From the NCBI GenBank assembly GCA_014084085.1, contig NPFB01000005.1:605063-669062 (forward strand): a stretch of 64,000 bases of DNA, given 5' to 3'. The position numbers were made by a program, and so were the translations under genes. Under the pieces are notes generated by a model. That model was given only the letters and a program-made list of their open reading frames with translations, did not search any database and was not told the DNA's origin. This document shows, in pieces, positions 19,528 through 29,726 of the stretch (position 1 is the first letter of the stretch; the number at the start of each line of letters is the position of its first letter). This DNA comes from Hondaea fermentalgiana (lineage: Eukaryota; Sar; Bigyra; Thraustochytrida; Thraustochytriidae).

Positions 19528-19811
19528 ATTGCGACGTAAAAGCAACGCTCGGCCATAGTGGGCTTGCGGGTGTTCAGCCTCTCTGCAGGGTTCTGCGTGC
19601 CGGCCGGCGTAGCAGTTGTTCTTTACTGCTAGGCTTACACTAGTAGCGCAACGCATCAACCGTTGCTTTTGCTTGGCAAGAGGCCGGCGCGGACACAGCT
19701 CCGCTGGCTCGCGCTCTCTCATACGGCGCCTCCCTTACCCCTGAGGCCACCACGTAGACCTTGATCGAGAACCAGATCAAGAGCGAGAGAATTGAGGGAG
19801 CGCTTAGCGCC
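18849..19811. other. intergenic region with CTG run
   Basis: This lies between two same-strand genes. It holds CAGTCAGT-type repeats at about 19220-19370, AGCTAAGCTGAGCT-like direct repeats at about 19455-19480 and a pure (CTG)n run at about 19494-19527. The last part is the 5' leader of the channel gene. No gene is supported. Confidence 0.55.
19494..19527 (+). repeat. (CTG)n trinucleotide run
   Basis: About eleven CTG units, non-coding, 5' of the TRP-type channel gene. Confidence 0.92.
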
Positions 19812-22800
19812 ATGGGGGAATTTGGGCGAGACCGCGAGGAATCAGAGCAGGCCGGCGCGTGGACGAGCTGGCTCAAGGCCAAGAGGCTCAGATACCTGGA
19901 GGCCTCGCGTTGGGCCACGCCACGCGAGCTCGCCGCCTTCCTGGAGACCAAAGGCTGCGACCTTTCTACGTGGGGCCTTGACAAACGCACGAAAAGCGTG
20001 GAGGCCCTCTTTCGCGAACTCGCGTCGTCCCGCGGCAGTCTTTGCGAGGCGAGAAGCGGGAGCAGCGGCGGAGAAGACGACGCCTCGCAAATCGTACGAT
20101 GCGTCGCAGTTCTTCGCGTTCGAATCGTCAATGATCAAGGTGAAACCCTTGTCCGCGAGCTCGTTAATATGCAGGGCGCCAGAATCCATATGCCGCTTTC
20201 CGCAAGGCTGCGAATCGGCGAGAGCCCATTCAAGGCGGCAGAACATTTGCTTCGCAAACTCACAGGATTAAAGGTGCGACGGGTTTCACGCCGCGGACTA
20301 TTTCGGCATTCCTTTGCAAGTGACAGCGATGGCGGAAGTGGAGAGAATCCAGCCGCCAATCAGGATGGCGACAGGACTAACGAGGACGATGACGACGACG
20401 ACGATTCCAATGATGACGACGATGATGAGGATGATGCCAGTAGCACAGGCAAAGATCCTACCCTATCACGATCCTTGCTCCGTGAGATCATCTATGAGCC
20501 ACTTCAGTTTGAGAATCCCCTCGAATACGAAAGTCTTTCATCTTCCACATATCCAACGCTTTCAACCATGTATCGGGTCAATGTTCTGACGCTTCGCGTA
20601 AGTGAGGAGCGCGGCGCTAGCTCTCATTTTCTTGTGGACGCAGCTGCAGAAAACGGAAAGGCGCTACAGTGGATATCGCGGCAAAAGGCACGTCTGGTTT
20701 ACGAGCATCTCGATCTGTATCCTCGTCGACGGTCTCGCACTCGCGCTAAACTGGGCTCGAGCAATTCATCGTCGTCAAGAGACCTATATCATGCCACAGC
20801 TAGCTCGAATGACCACATTCTCGTTGGCCTTGGGGACGCCGAGCTCGAAGGCGGTCAGGCTGAAGGTCTGCGAGAGTCGCTTCAGGATCTCTTGGAATCC
20901 ACGCAAGCCACAATGCTCGTGGGCGGGCCAAGCAAACGGTTCCTTGGCCCCGCCTCTGCGACAATGCCTGAGACCTCGAATGCTCAAATGGCCTCCGTGC
21001 TCGTCGACCTTGTGGCTCAAGCGCAAACATACTGGAGCGCGCTCCGACTTCGTCGGGTTCTGGGCTTCTTGCAAAAGACTAGTTGGGCCGAAGATGTCAG
21101 TGCTCACGGCTGGGTCGATAGGTCCAGCTCGTTTCTGAGCTCTGCGCCGCACGGAAGGGCGCATACGGCACATGCCTCAAGCGGAACCGCCCGTTGGCTC
21201 ATGCATCGTTTGCAAGGGCCGCGTATTGACCTTGAGACCATTTTCAACACGGTCTCTTTCAACCGATTCGGTGGTCTCGCTCCTCTTCCGGACTGCAAAT
21301 GGTTCAACACGATCAAAGAGCGGTGGGTCGACCAATGCCAGGCGGGCTTGAATCCCAAGCTTGGCTATAATTCCACCGAGATTTTTCGCATGTGGCTTGA
21401 CGCCGCCAATCTCGACACCAGCAGCTACACGGACGAGATGGTGCGCAGACTTTTGCAAGAAACGCTCGAGGAGCGTTGCGACCTTGTCTTTCATGCAGAA
21501 TCGCATAGGCTGCAGCGTGTTCTCCGGCTTGCCAAAGTGCTCATTTATGATGAACTTCCACGATCTGCTGTTGATGACACACAAGGCCACTCAAAAATGC
21601 AAAGAGGGGTGCTCACTGCGCGTCCGCAAGTCGCTCGACGCTTAGTCTATCAGGAGATCAGCACTGCATCTGGAAATGAGCGAAGCGTTCAGAACGGGCA
21701 AGTCTCATGGGACATGGACTTTCACATGGTCCTCAATCAAAAGGCGCCAGGCCAGGCATATATGCTTGACGTCGTGGAGAATGTCATGCACAAATTCTTT
21801 GCCTCGGAAATAGTCGCGGATGGTACAAGCGCAAGCGAAGCCGGTCAACCTAGAATCCACTCCGTCTATATGCTTGAGCCAACGCTCGAAACCAACGTCT
21901 CACCATCTTTTCCTGGCCTTACCACCATTTACTATATTCACCAGTTTTGGGTTCGTCTGGAAGGTATTCCTCTCGATCGCAATTTCTACACGCTACTTCC
22001 GTCGCGGAGACCTGGTGGCGCTGCACAGTATTGCTTCTGGATGTGGATCGATGTAGAAAAGCATGCGCTTGATGACCGCACGCGAATGCTCAAGTACTTT
22101 GCTGAACATCCGAGCTGTCTTGGGAATCTACGTAGAGTTATGCACGCCTCTAGGGCTATCACGCTGAGCGAGCAGCACGAGGCTGACATTACCGAGACGA
22201 CGTACGTTAAGCTATTCATCAATCAAGTGCAAGAAGCCTGCAAGTGGAACGATCCTCATCTCGTTGACTTTGCTCTCCAGCAGCTGTGGGCAAGTCGAAC
22301 GGGTCGCCAATGGAGTTTTGCGAGGAGGACCAAAATTCTTCTTGATGCTCTCGCTGTGGCTCTCAACAGTAACGCAGTTGTTGCTTCCCACGCGCTGTTG
22401 GGCGCCTACGTGCGCATGGCAATCGGCTGCCCTGAAGCCGGCGTGCGCAATTCAAAGACGCCGGCGAGCTCAGGGGTACACAGTCAAAAGCATAAATCCC
22501 ATCGTGGCGGTGCAGATACGTACCTGACAAGCTTCAATACAGTGCTCATCATTGCATCACTAATTAATGCCAGACCAACAGTGGAGCAAATGAAGGAGTC
22601 CCTCGTTGCTCACAATATTGAAAAGCTTTCGGCCGCGCCGCTTTGCGTCATGGCCGCCGCCAAACTTGGGCACGACAAGATGCTCCGCACACTGCTCGAG
22701 ATGACACCACACTTTGTTAATGGGCCGTTTTTTCCGGGTCACGGATCCCGCTCTGCCTCCTTGCGTCCTCTTTGGGAAAACAGGAAGCGCATGCTAAGAA

Positions 22801-25507
22801 AATTTGGCATTTCAGCAGAGGCAGAGGCGCTGCTTTTAAAGTGCGGCCACGGCCTTAGCATCTTCGTGCCTGGATTTGACGGTCTCGGGCAACAATCAGG
22901 CTCTGGCGAGGCTGTCGTACCGCAGCGCCGTGTCATTTTAGTCCAGTCTCTGATTACCTTCTTTCGAGGTGTAATGTCGCGATGCGGGCACCGCAAGAGA
23001 CGTCTTCGGGTCGGGCAGAGCCCTATGCAACGGGTAGAGAACGAGGTCGATAAAGAGGGCCGAGGCCACTTTGAAGCGTACGGATGGGATCGGCTTCTGG
23101 CGGAGATTTGCCCCATGGAGCGAGCACGCCAACGCGTGCCCTTGGGAAGTGCCATGACGCGGGTTCTAGGAACCGTACTTTCTTTTTGTCCGCCAGACCA
23201 CGCACTCTTTCGGATCTATCTCGAAGTCTACCTGGTGTCGATCGTCAGCGTATGCTGGAATGACGCAACCATTTTTGGATATGAGCTCGAGTCGCAGCGA
23301 ATCATTGTCGAGTTTCTCGAGTCATGCAGGTATCCCTTTCATGTAGCTCTGCTAATGTCTCACAAGTTGCGTAAGCTTGCCACAAGTACCTCGTACTACA
23401 ATGCCGAATTTAGCGTGCTTTGCAAGTGGGTCAGCGAGCAGTGCACGGCGATGCTTGATACGTGCACCTCACAAGAAGAGTCGAATGCCGTCTTGTACGA
23501 GCAAATTCGCGTAGAATTGGAAGAGACGACCTCACGTTGCTTCGAACAAAGTTTGCCGCCACATAGGGCTGCAAGCATCATCGCTCGAACCAAAACGCAG
23601 GGCGGAGATGTGGCGACGGAATTTCTGCACCAAGTTATCGATCCTCTTGAGCGAGCGTATCAGCACATTCTTGTGACGATGCGCCCTCCTGCCGAGACCT
23701 CGGCTCTGTACATGGCCATCTCGCGGCGCATACAAGGTGTAGTGGCCTCGAAGTGGTTTCAAGGCACAAATGAGAATCAGGTGTGGTTTTATGAATGGTG
23801 GCGACCTGATCGGTTTCCTGCAGTCTATGAGCGCTACGCCTCGTCGTCCCTGGCTACTTTGGTCATCACGCTTGTCATTTTTATGGAGCTCGTCATCATG
23901 ATGCCTGTTTGGTGTCTCGCCCCCTTTTCCGTCAAGCTTTCTATGTGGCGTGACCGATTGGCCATCAACTCCGCCTACTTTAAGTTTCTGAGCGTTACCC
24001 TGCTACATTGCGGCTTTGTTGCTGTCATGTGCGCAAACGCACTTTCTCCAAGTCCGATCAGCGTCGAAATGACCGCAGTGCGTCCTTTATCTCGTGTGGA
24101 ACGCGTCATGTACACCTGGGCGCTTGGTCTTGTGGCCTCGGAGCTTCAAGCCATGTATTTTAATTCACGTGAGTACTTTAAGAGCGCGGTGAACCTCATT
24201 GACTGTCTCTACCTGGTGTGCATCGTGGTTGCCTTTTGCTTTCGGGCCATGGCTCTCACCATTCCGTTTGACAAGGAGTATGCGCAGACCATACGCTGGA
24301 TCCAGGAAGATGGCTCGTGGAACTCGTTTGCGGTTGTAAGTTTTTCGGAAATGAGCCTCGCCGTTGGCACCTTGCTTGCGGTGTACCGCCTGGTGCATTT
24401 GAGCAGTTTTCACCAGCGTCTCGGTCCTCTCTACGAAAGCATTATCAAGATGGGCGGAGATCTCGCCTCGTACGCCTTTCTCTTGGTGATTTTGTTTTTG
24501 GGCAATGCTCTTTGTCTGGTGATTATGCTCCGACGCTACGACGGCGGAGGCGGCGTATATTTGGACTCTCTTGGTGCGGCCGAAGACGATGGCGAAAGCG
24601 CAGTCTCGATGCGAACGGGATTGCAGGGTGCCATGATCATTCTCGGTGAGAGTCTGTTTTCGGGGGAGATCCCTGGTGACGACTCGGTGGTCTCGATGAC
24701 AACTGTTGACACTGTGGCCTTCTACACGCTCGTTGTTCTCCATTTACTTGTGGTCGTTATTGTGGGCCAAAATCTGGTAAGTTTACAGCTTCTTGCGAGG
24801 GCACCTGCGACGATGGATGACGACGAAGAACGACACTAACTGACCGTATTGTTAATTTGGTTCACTTGCAGCTTGTGGCCATGCTAAATCTCTCCTTTCA
24901 AAAAACGCAAGACGCCGCAAATGTGGTGTATCTGAATGGGCGAATGCAGCTTATCAACGACTACGCTGGCCTCCCTGTCGTTCCCCCGCCTCTGAATCTT
25001 GTTACGATCCCTTTTGAGATTTTGGCCTTGGCTGTGAACCATCTTCGATACGGAAATTCTCGCCACGTTGTACATCAGGTGGCGATGCAAGCTCGCGCGC
25101 AGCGGACCATGGGTCTCTCGCTGTCTCGAATTAAGTTTGCCAGCCCGGACGCAGTCAGTTCGGATGTAAGACTTGATGACCTTTCATCCAAGCGACTGTA
25201 CAGTATCAACAACTCAATGCGTAAAGTTCGTGTCGCTGTTCTGCGTTCCTATTTTGACAAGGCCCGAGCCAATCTGCGCATGCCATCAGCTTCGACAGCG
25301 TCAGCACCATCGTCAATCATTCCAGCATCCTCTCCTTCTGCGAAATCGAGAAATGAAAAGCCCTCGACCAATCGGTCTACGGGTGAGAGAGTCAGTGCCC
25401 AGGAGAGCGCCGTTTTGCGTTCGCTTCGCGCTGTAGTACGGCCGGACGCTCCGTCGCTTTCTCCGGCTGTTGCTGCTTATTTGGCGCGCGAGACGGCCGA
25501 GGACTGA
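19812..25507 (+). CDS. TRP-type ion channel with N-terminal Nudix-like modules (2 exons)
   Basis: Exons 19812-24776 and 24872-25507 encode about 1866 aa. The ATG at 19812 has a strong CC-ATG-G context; the upstream part of the frame has no ATG. The 95-nt intron has GTAAGT, a CTAAC branch and TTGCAG, and phase 0. Splicing completes S6 and the TRP-like region: VVVIVGQNL joins LVAMLNLSFQKTQDAANVVY, followed by GLPVVPPPLNL. Residues about 1343-1655 hold six hydrophobic segments and a pore loop near GAMIILGESLFSGEIPGDD. The N-terminal part has two stretches like heterokont Nudix-related modules: VRCVAVLRVRI...GESPFKAAEHLL with STYPTLSTMYRV, and SPSFPGLTTIYYIHQFWVRL near residue 700. An acidic Asp-rich loop interrupts the first. 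A cation channel gated by a nucleotide-like ligand is inferred. A Ser-rich cytosolic tail closes it. Confidence 0.85.
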
Positions 25508-25540
25508 TTACAGTAAGGTAACGTAGAAACGCCTCCGCGA

Positions 25541-25664
25541 AATTTTGTCCATCATTCTGTCGCTGATCTTGCGGGCTGCTTTGTTTGCTCTTCGCCGCAT
25601 GACCTCAGGAACTTTTCTGTCTATCATTCTGTCGCTGATCTTGCGGGCTGCTCTTTTTGCTCTT
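25541..25664 (+). repeat. two ~50-bp direct repeats, period 72 bp
   Basis: ATCATTCTGTCGCTGATCTT followed by GCGGGCTGCT occurs at 25551 and again at 25623, with similar flanks (TTTTGCTCTT-type ends). It lies between the channel stop and the ATG101 start and may be part of the ATG101 promoter. Confidence 0.85.
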
Positions 25665-25774
25665 GGCCTCGCAGGCCATTGTTCAAGGCCTGCCTAGCAA
25701 CTCGCTCGCAAGTCCCCACCGACTTCTGCATTCGCATTCACCCTGCTCAGCCCGGAGCAAAGTCCGAAAGAAAG

Positions 25775-26617
25775 ATGGCGAACGTGGTGCAGCACGAGCT
25801 GCGCGCGCTGGTACGTGGCCACGAGCCGTCGCGCGGGCGGCGCCAAAGGCGGGCGAGATGGCGGGATGAGGGACGGGGTCTCTGCTGCGTCTTTCCGGCC
25901 GCGGCGGCAGGTGAAAGCTGAGACGAACAGATGGAGGAGAACAAGGGAGAGAGACGGCCCGAGGAAGACGACTGACATGAACACACGCCACGCGCGCGGC
26001 ACGCTTTCGCTGGTGGATGGACTGCGCACGCTCAGGAAGTCGACGAGGCGCAGGTGCGCGAAGCAGTCGAAGCTGTCGTGCACACGATCATCTTCAATCG
26101 TGCTCTGGGCGACGTCGAGGTCGAGGAACGCGAGCTGCTGCACTTTCCGACGCTCTCCTATGTGCGCTGCGGCGCCAAAGTCATCGAGAACACCGTGGCA
26201 GAGGCGCTCGATGGCCTCGAAGATCGTCTGGAGCTGATCGGTCCCGATTTGGTCCGGGGCGTCGTGGAGATCGCATTTTTTGATTCACGACAGCGCAAAG
26301 GCTTTCTCGGCCTAGGAGCCGTGACAGAGACGCGCGTGTACTGGGAGCGCTGGCGCATGCCTGTAGTTGTGCACAAGGGATCCTTGCAAGCTGTTGCCGC
26401 GGAGGACAATCTCCGTGACATTATGTTTTCTGTGCTGGAAAAGGCAAACACCGCAGCGCTATTGCCGCGCTGGCCACGCCTCGACACACCAAAATACCCA
26501 GCCTTTCCTTTCGAAGTGACTGTTTCGCCGGCCTCTGACGAAGCGCCAAAAGATGGTCTGCTCAATCAGCTTTTGTCCAAGGGCCCGCCCATGTCCATGC
26601 GTTTTAATGTGTCTTGA
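25775..26617 (+). CDS. ATG101: autophagy-related protein 101 (2 exons)
   Basis: Exon 1 (25775-25810) has only 12 codons and ends at the donor GTACGT. Exon 2 runs 26036-26617 after acceptor CTCAG. The phase-0 join gives 205 aa and aligns with ATG101: HELRAL joins EVDEAQVREAVEAVVHTIIF, followed by NRALGDVEVEE, FPTLSYVRCG, GVVEIAFFDSRQ and VYWERWRMPVVVH. In other eukaryotes ATG101 is a HORMA-fold protein that pairs with ATG13 in the ATG1/ULK1 autophagy-initiation complex; the WF-finger region is near the ERW segment. A length near 205-220 aa is normal for the family. The 225-nt intron carries CTGAC branch-like motifs. Without exon 1 the protein would lack the first beta strand. Confidence 0.85.
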
Positions 26618-26768
26618 TTGGTGCCACTTTAATGGGGTTCCCAACAACTCGTGTATCCTTCATTTTCCGTTTCTTCAACCTCATTTTTATTTCCATGTTC
26701 CGGTAATTTTGGCTACACAAGCTGAGTAGGATAGTGAGTGCGATTTCATGGTGCATTTCTAGTACTGT

Positions 26769-28883
26769 TTAAAGTGTCTGATTTCGCTTGTGATGCGAAG
26801 ACGGGCTACGCGGGCTACGGAGAGGATTCCTTGGCAATTGTACGTTTGGAATTCGCACAGAAAGTAATCTTGACCCAAACGAAGCGGATCGGCCTGGAGA
26901 GTCCGGAGAGGCGCTTCGTGCCGCAGCCAAGGCCGGGTGCTGCGCTCTGGCACCAGCCCGCGCACCTGCAGCTGCCCCCTGGTCTCCTAGTGCAAGCTCG
27001 TCAAGACCTTGCGTCTGGATACTGCCAGGACGCGCTGCCGACCATGTTCCGTCTGCATTTGTGAACATGGGAGCCGAAGAAAAGATCTCTTCTTCCTGAC
27101 CATGCGTCGACGGTGTCGGCGCAGAGCTCGAGCGTCTGATCACCTGCACGTGTTTTCTTGACATTCGCCCGCGAAAGAGAGCTTGGATCCGCGTTGCGGC
27201 CTTGAGTTCCTCGCGCATGTGGCGAAACCAAGCGCGAGTCTTGCGCCCGCGAAAGATGGCTTGAATTCGCGTCGCTGCGCGGTGCGCCGCTGACTCGGAG
27301 CGGTCGTTGCGTGTGTCGTTTGCATCCTTGGACGTTTCGAGATTCGGCCAGGCCGGTGTGGACGATTTCTGGCCGGCCTCCGCGCGCTGGCGCCACATGA
27401 CAGGATGAAGCTTTGTCCGCGTGATGGCGCCGCGAACAATGGCTTGGATCCGCGTTGATGCTTCGATTTCAATGGGCGAGCCTTGTACTGGAGATTGCGG
27501 TTCACTCGCAGCGGCATCTGGTTTGGGAGATTGGGGCGATGGTGTGGTGTCAAAGAATCGCTTGCTGCGATCGCCGCGAGGGCTAAGCCCCCGCGCAGAC
27601 CCAGCTGTTGAAGGCTCGGTCATGACGTGGCCATACTTGAGATTGATTTGGGAAATGACAGTTTGACCTCCGTCCTCGGGGACCCAGGACGAGCTGCGCT
27701 TGATGCGACGCTCGTCGCCGCTTTCCTCGTCACTGCCGTCATCGCTTTCGTCGTCTTCACCGAAGCTCGTCTCATTGACAGGGTCAAAGAAGAGAGTGGC
27801 GGCCGAACCGCGTTTTCCGGCCTTGAGGCGCGCGGGGGCTCCGTCTCCGCCAGGAAATTGCCGTACCGCGCCGAGACCGAGACCGTAGGCCACGACAGCG
27901 GCTTCCTTGGCTTCGAGTTCACTCATGTGCACGTATGGCAATTTGCGCAAAAGGACGAGGCCAAGCGCAGTGAAAGCAACGAGTGCCGAGAGAAGCGTGT
28001 TCAATAGGACGATAATCTCTGCCAGGACATCACCTCCCATAGACGCGTAGTCTGCAATTCGGAGAGCAACAAGCAAAAAGAGGCAAAGAGCCACGAAGAA
28101 ATTGCCAAAGCATTCGTAGCCAACGGAGAGCACGCTTGCAGAGCGCGCGGCGGCCAGAAGACCAAACACACTGACAAAGGCAAGCATGCCATAGAGCACG
28201 GCGATGGGAATATTCGGGTCTTCGCCTCCATGGACACAGAGCGCGCGGTTGTCGTCTTCGAGCGTATCGGTCTCCCAAATGAGGAAGGCCCCGATGAAGG
28301 CGAGCGCGATGACATCGGTGCTGTAGACGGCAATGAGCATAAACTTGGGCGAAACCCTTGCAGGTCGCGGCTCAAGACCTCCTGCGCGGCGGGCACGGTT
28401 TCGGCTCGCGCGTCTCTCCTCGAGTTTCGACTTGATCGCGACGCAACCGAGCATTACGAAAAGGCCGGGTGCGGAAAGGAAGAAAAGCGTGGCGCTTGTT
28501 ACGCAAGCGAGATGCGGCACGGTGGCCAGAATCGCTGCAACGTTGAGGAAAAAGACGCGCACGAGGAGGTGCTTGAGCCAGGGGCTAGCGAGACGCATCA
28601 CTGGAGAATGATGGTAGGTGAACCAGGCAACGAGACCAAGACTGCATGCGGCAACGGTGATGCTGCTGGTGACGATGGCTGCAATACGAGCAGAGTCCTG
28701 GTCGGCATCTGGGGCGTAGATGCCCGGAGCAAAAGCGAGCTCTCGTCGCACGGAGTCCTTGACGACTTCGACGACGTTGGCGCCGCGGAGCGTGGGCTGC
28801 GACGTGACATAGTGGCTGCACAAGAGCACCGCGCCGGCCGTGAGCCACGACCGCGTGCCTCGTGGGGCGCCCAGAAGACGCAT
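26769..28883 (-). CDS. seven-transmembrane receptor-like protein (class C GPCR-like) with IQ-motif tail
   Basis: 704 aa, ATG at 28881-28883. The N-terminus is signal-peptide-like (WLTAGAVLLCSHYVTSQ), with a short outside segment of about 40 residues. Seven hydrophobic helices follow between about residues 65 and 312. The first helix and loop (LGLVAWFTYHHSPVMRLASP) resemble GABA-B/class C receptors, where an SP motif follows TM1. The cytosolic tail of about 390 residues is acidic, then carries three IQ motifs (TRIQAIVRGAITRTKL, ATRIQAIFRGRKTRAW, ATRIQALFRGRMSRKH) and ends in Ser/Pro-rich sequence. There is no ligand-binding Venus-flytrap domain, so it is a short receptor. Calmodulin binding by the tail is inferred. 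The 3' end is 151 bp from the convergent ATG101 gene. Confidence 0.75.
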   Translation of the reverse strand: MRLLGAPRGTRSWLTAGAVLLCSHYVTSQPTLRGANVVEVVKDSVRRELAFAPGIYAPDADQDSARIAAIVTSSITVAACSLGLVAWFTYHHSPVMRLASPWLKHLLVRVFFLNVAAILATVPHLACVTSATLFFLSAPGLFVMLGCVAIKSKLEERRASRNRARRAGGLEPRPARVSPKFMLIAVYSTDVIALAFIGAFLIWETDTLEDDNRALCVHGGEDPNIPIAVLYGMLAFVSVFGLLAAARSASVLSVGYECFGNFFVALCLFLLVALRIADYASMGGDVLAEIIVLLNTLLSALVAFTALGLVLLRKLPYVHMSELEAKEAAVVAYGLGLGAVRQFPGGDGAPARLKAGKRGSAATLFFDPVNETSFGEDDESDDGSDEESGDERRIKRSSSWVPEDGGQTVISQINLKYGHVMTEPSTAGSARGLSPRGDRSKRFFDTTPSPQSPKPDAAASEPQSPVQGSPIEIEASTRIQAIVRGAITRTKLHPVMWRQRAEAGQKSSTPAWPNLETSKDANDTRNDRSESAAHRAATRIQAIFRGRKTRAWFRHMREELKAATRIQALFRGRMSRKHVQVIRRSSSAPTPSTHGQEEEIFSSAPMFTNADGTWSAARPGSIQTQGLDELALGDQGAAAGARAGARAQHPALAAARSASPDSPGRSASFGSRLLSVRIPNVQLPRNPLRSPRSPSSHHKRNQTL

Positions 28884-29477
28884 TCTTGGGTCGAGGCAGG
28901 ACAGCAGCCAAATACGACTTTGCTTTTACCTTTTTCTTTTTTCTGAGGGAAATGGAATGCAGGCTCGTTTGATTTGACAGCGGCCGTGAGTGGCGGTGGC
29001 ACCAGCAGCAATAGTAGTGGAGCTATTGTGTAGTTTCGGACACGGAAGCACACCCAAGTGTCCGCGCGTCGTTTATCCATTTTTAGAGCCAGCTCTATTT
29101 TCCAAGAGCAGCAGGTACTCCGCGAGCCTGGCCTGCTTGGCGTCCATTCTTGTGTCCCAGATGTAGCTCGTGCGTGGCCGTTGCTCGAGGCTCCGCGCCG
29201 CCATCCGCGCTGCAAGACCTCCCAACTCGGTCCTTCTGCGGGGTGTGTGCGCCGCGGAGGTTTTGCATAGCTGTTTCCTGAGAGTAGTTAGTTCCTAGAA
29301 CGATCTAGTTTGGTTCCGGGAACATAGTCTACAAACATGTATACTGCGTGCTTGTTCGACTTCAAGTTGCCATGGTGGATGAATGGGTGGAAGAGTGAAT
29401 GGATAGATTGTCAAAATCCAATTCTATAATGGCAAGCAAAGAAAGGGATGAATGAATGAATGAATAATGGAACGAGT

Positions 29478-29512
<35 letters not shown>

Positions 29513-29726
29513 GGTGGACGTCACCTTAGTTTGCAGGATCCAAAAAAACTTTGCAGTCATAGCAAGCAAGCAAGCTTGTTTAAGCCGTATGAAAGCAGCT
29601 TGCAGACAAGGAAATAATAGACTCGAAAGAAAGCGTGCAGATTTTTTACGAGAGAGAAGAGAGACAGCTGAAGAGTCGAGGCGCTGTTATTTTTATTGTT
29701 TTTGTTTGTTTGCTTGTTTGCGCCGC
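28884..29726. other. intergenic region with GA, GAAT and AAGC microsatellites
   Basis: This separates the 5' end of the 7TM-IQ gene from the 3' end of the Myb gene (both minus). It holds a (GAAT)n run at about 29449-29466, a (GA)n run at about 29481-29509 and AAGC units near 29560-29577. No gene is supported. Confidence 0.55.

Noticed and set aside
19761..19811. Upstream extension of the channel gene
   Set aside because: The frame opens at a TTG. The first ATG is at 19812 with a strong context.
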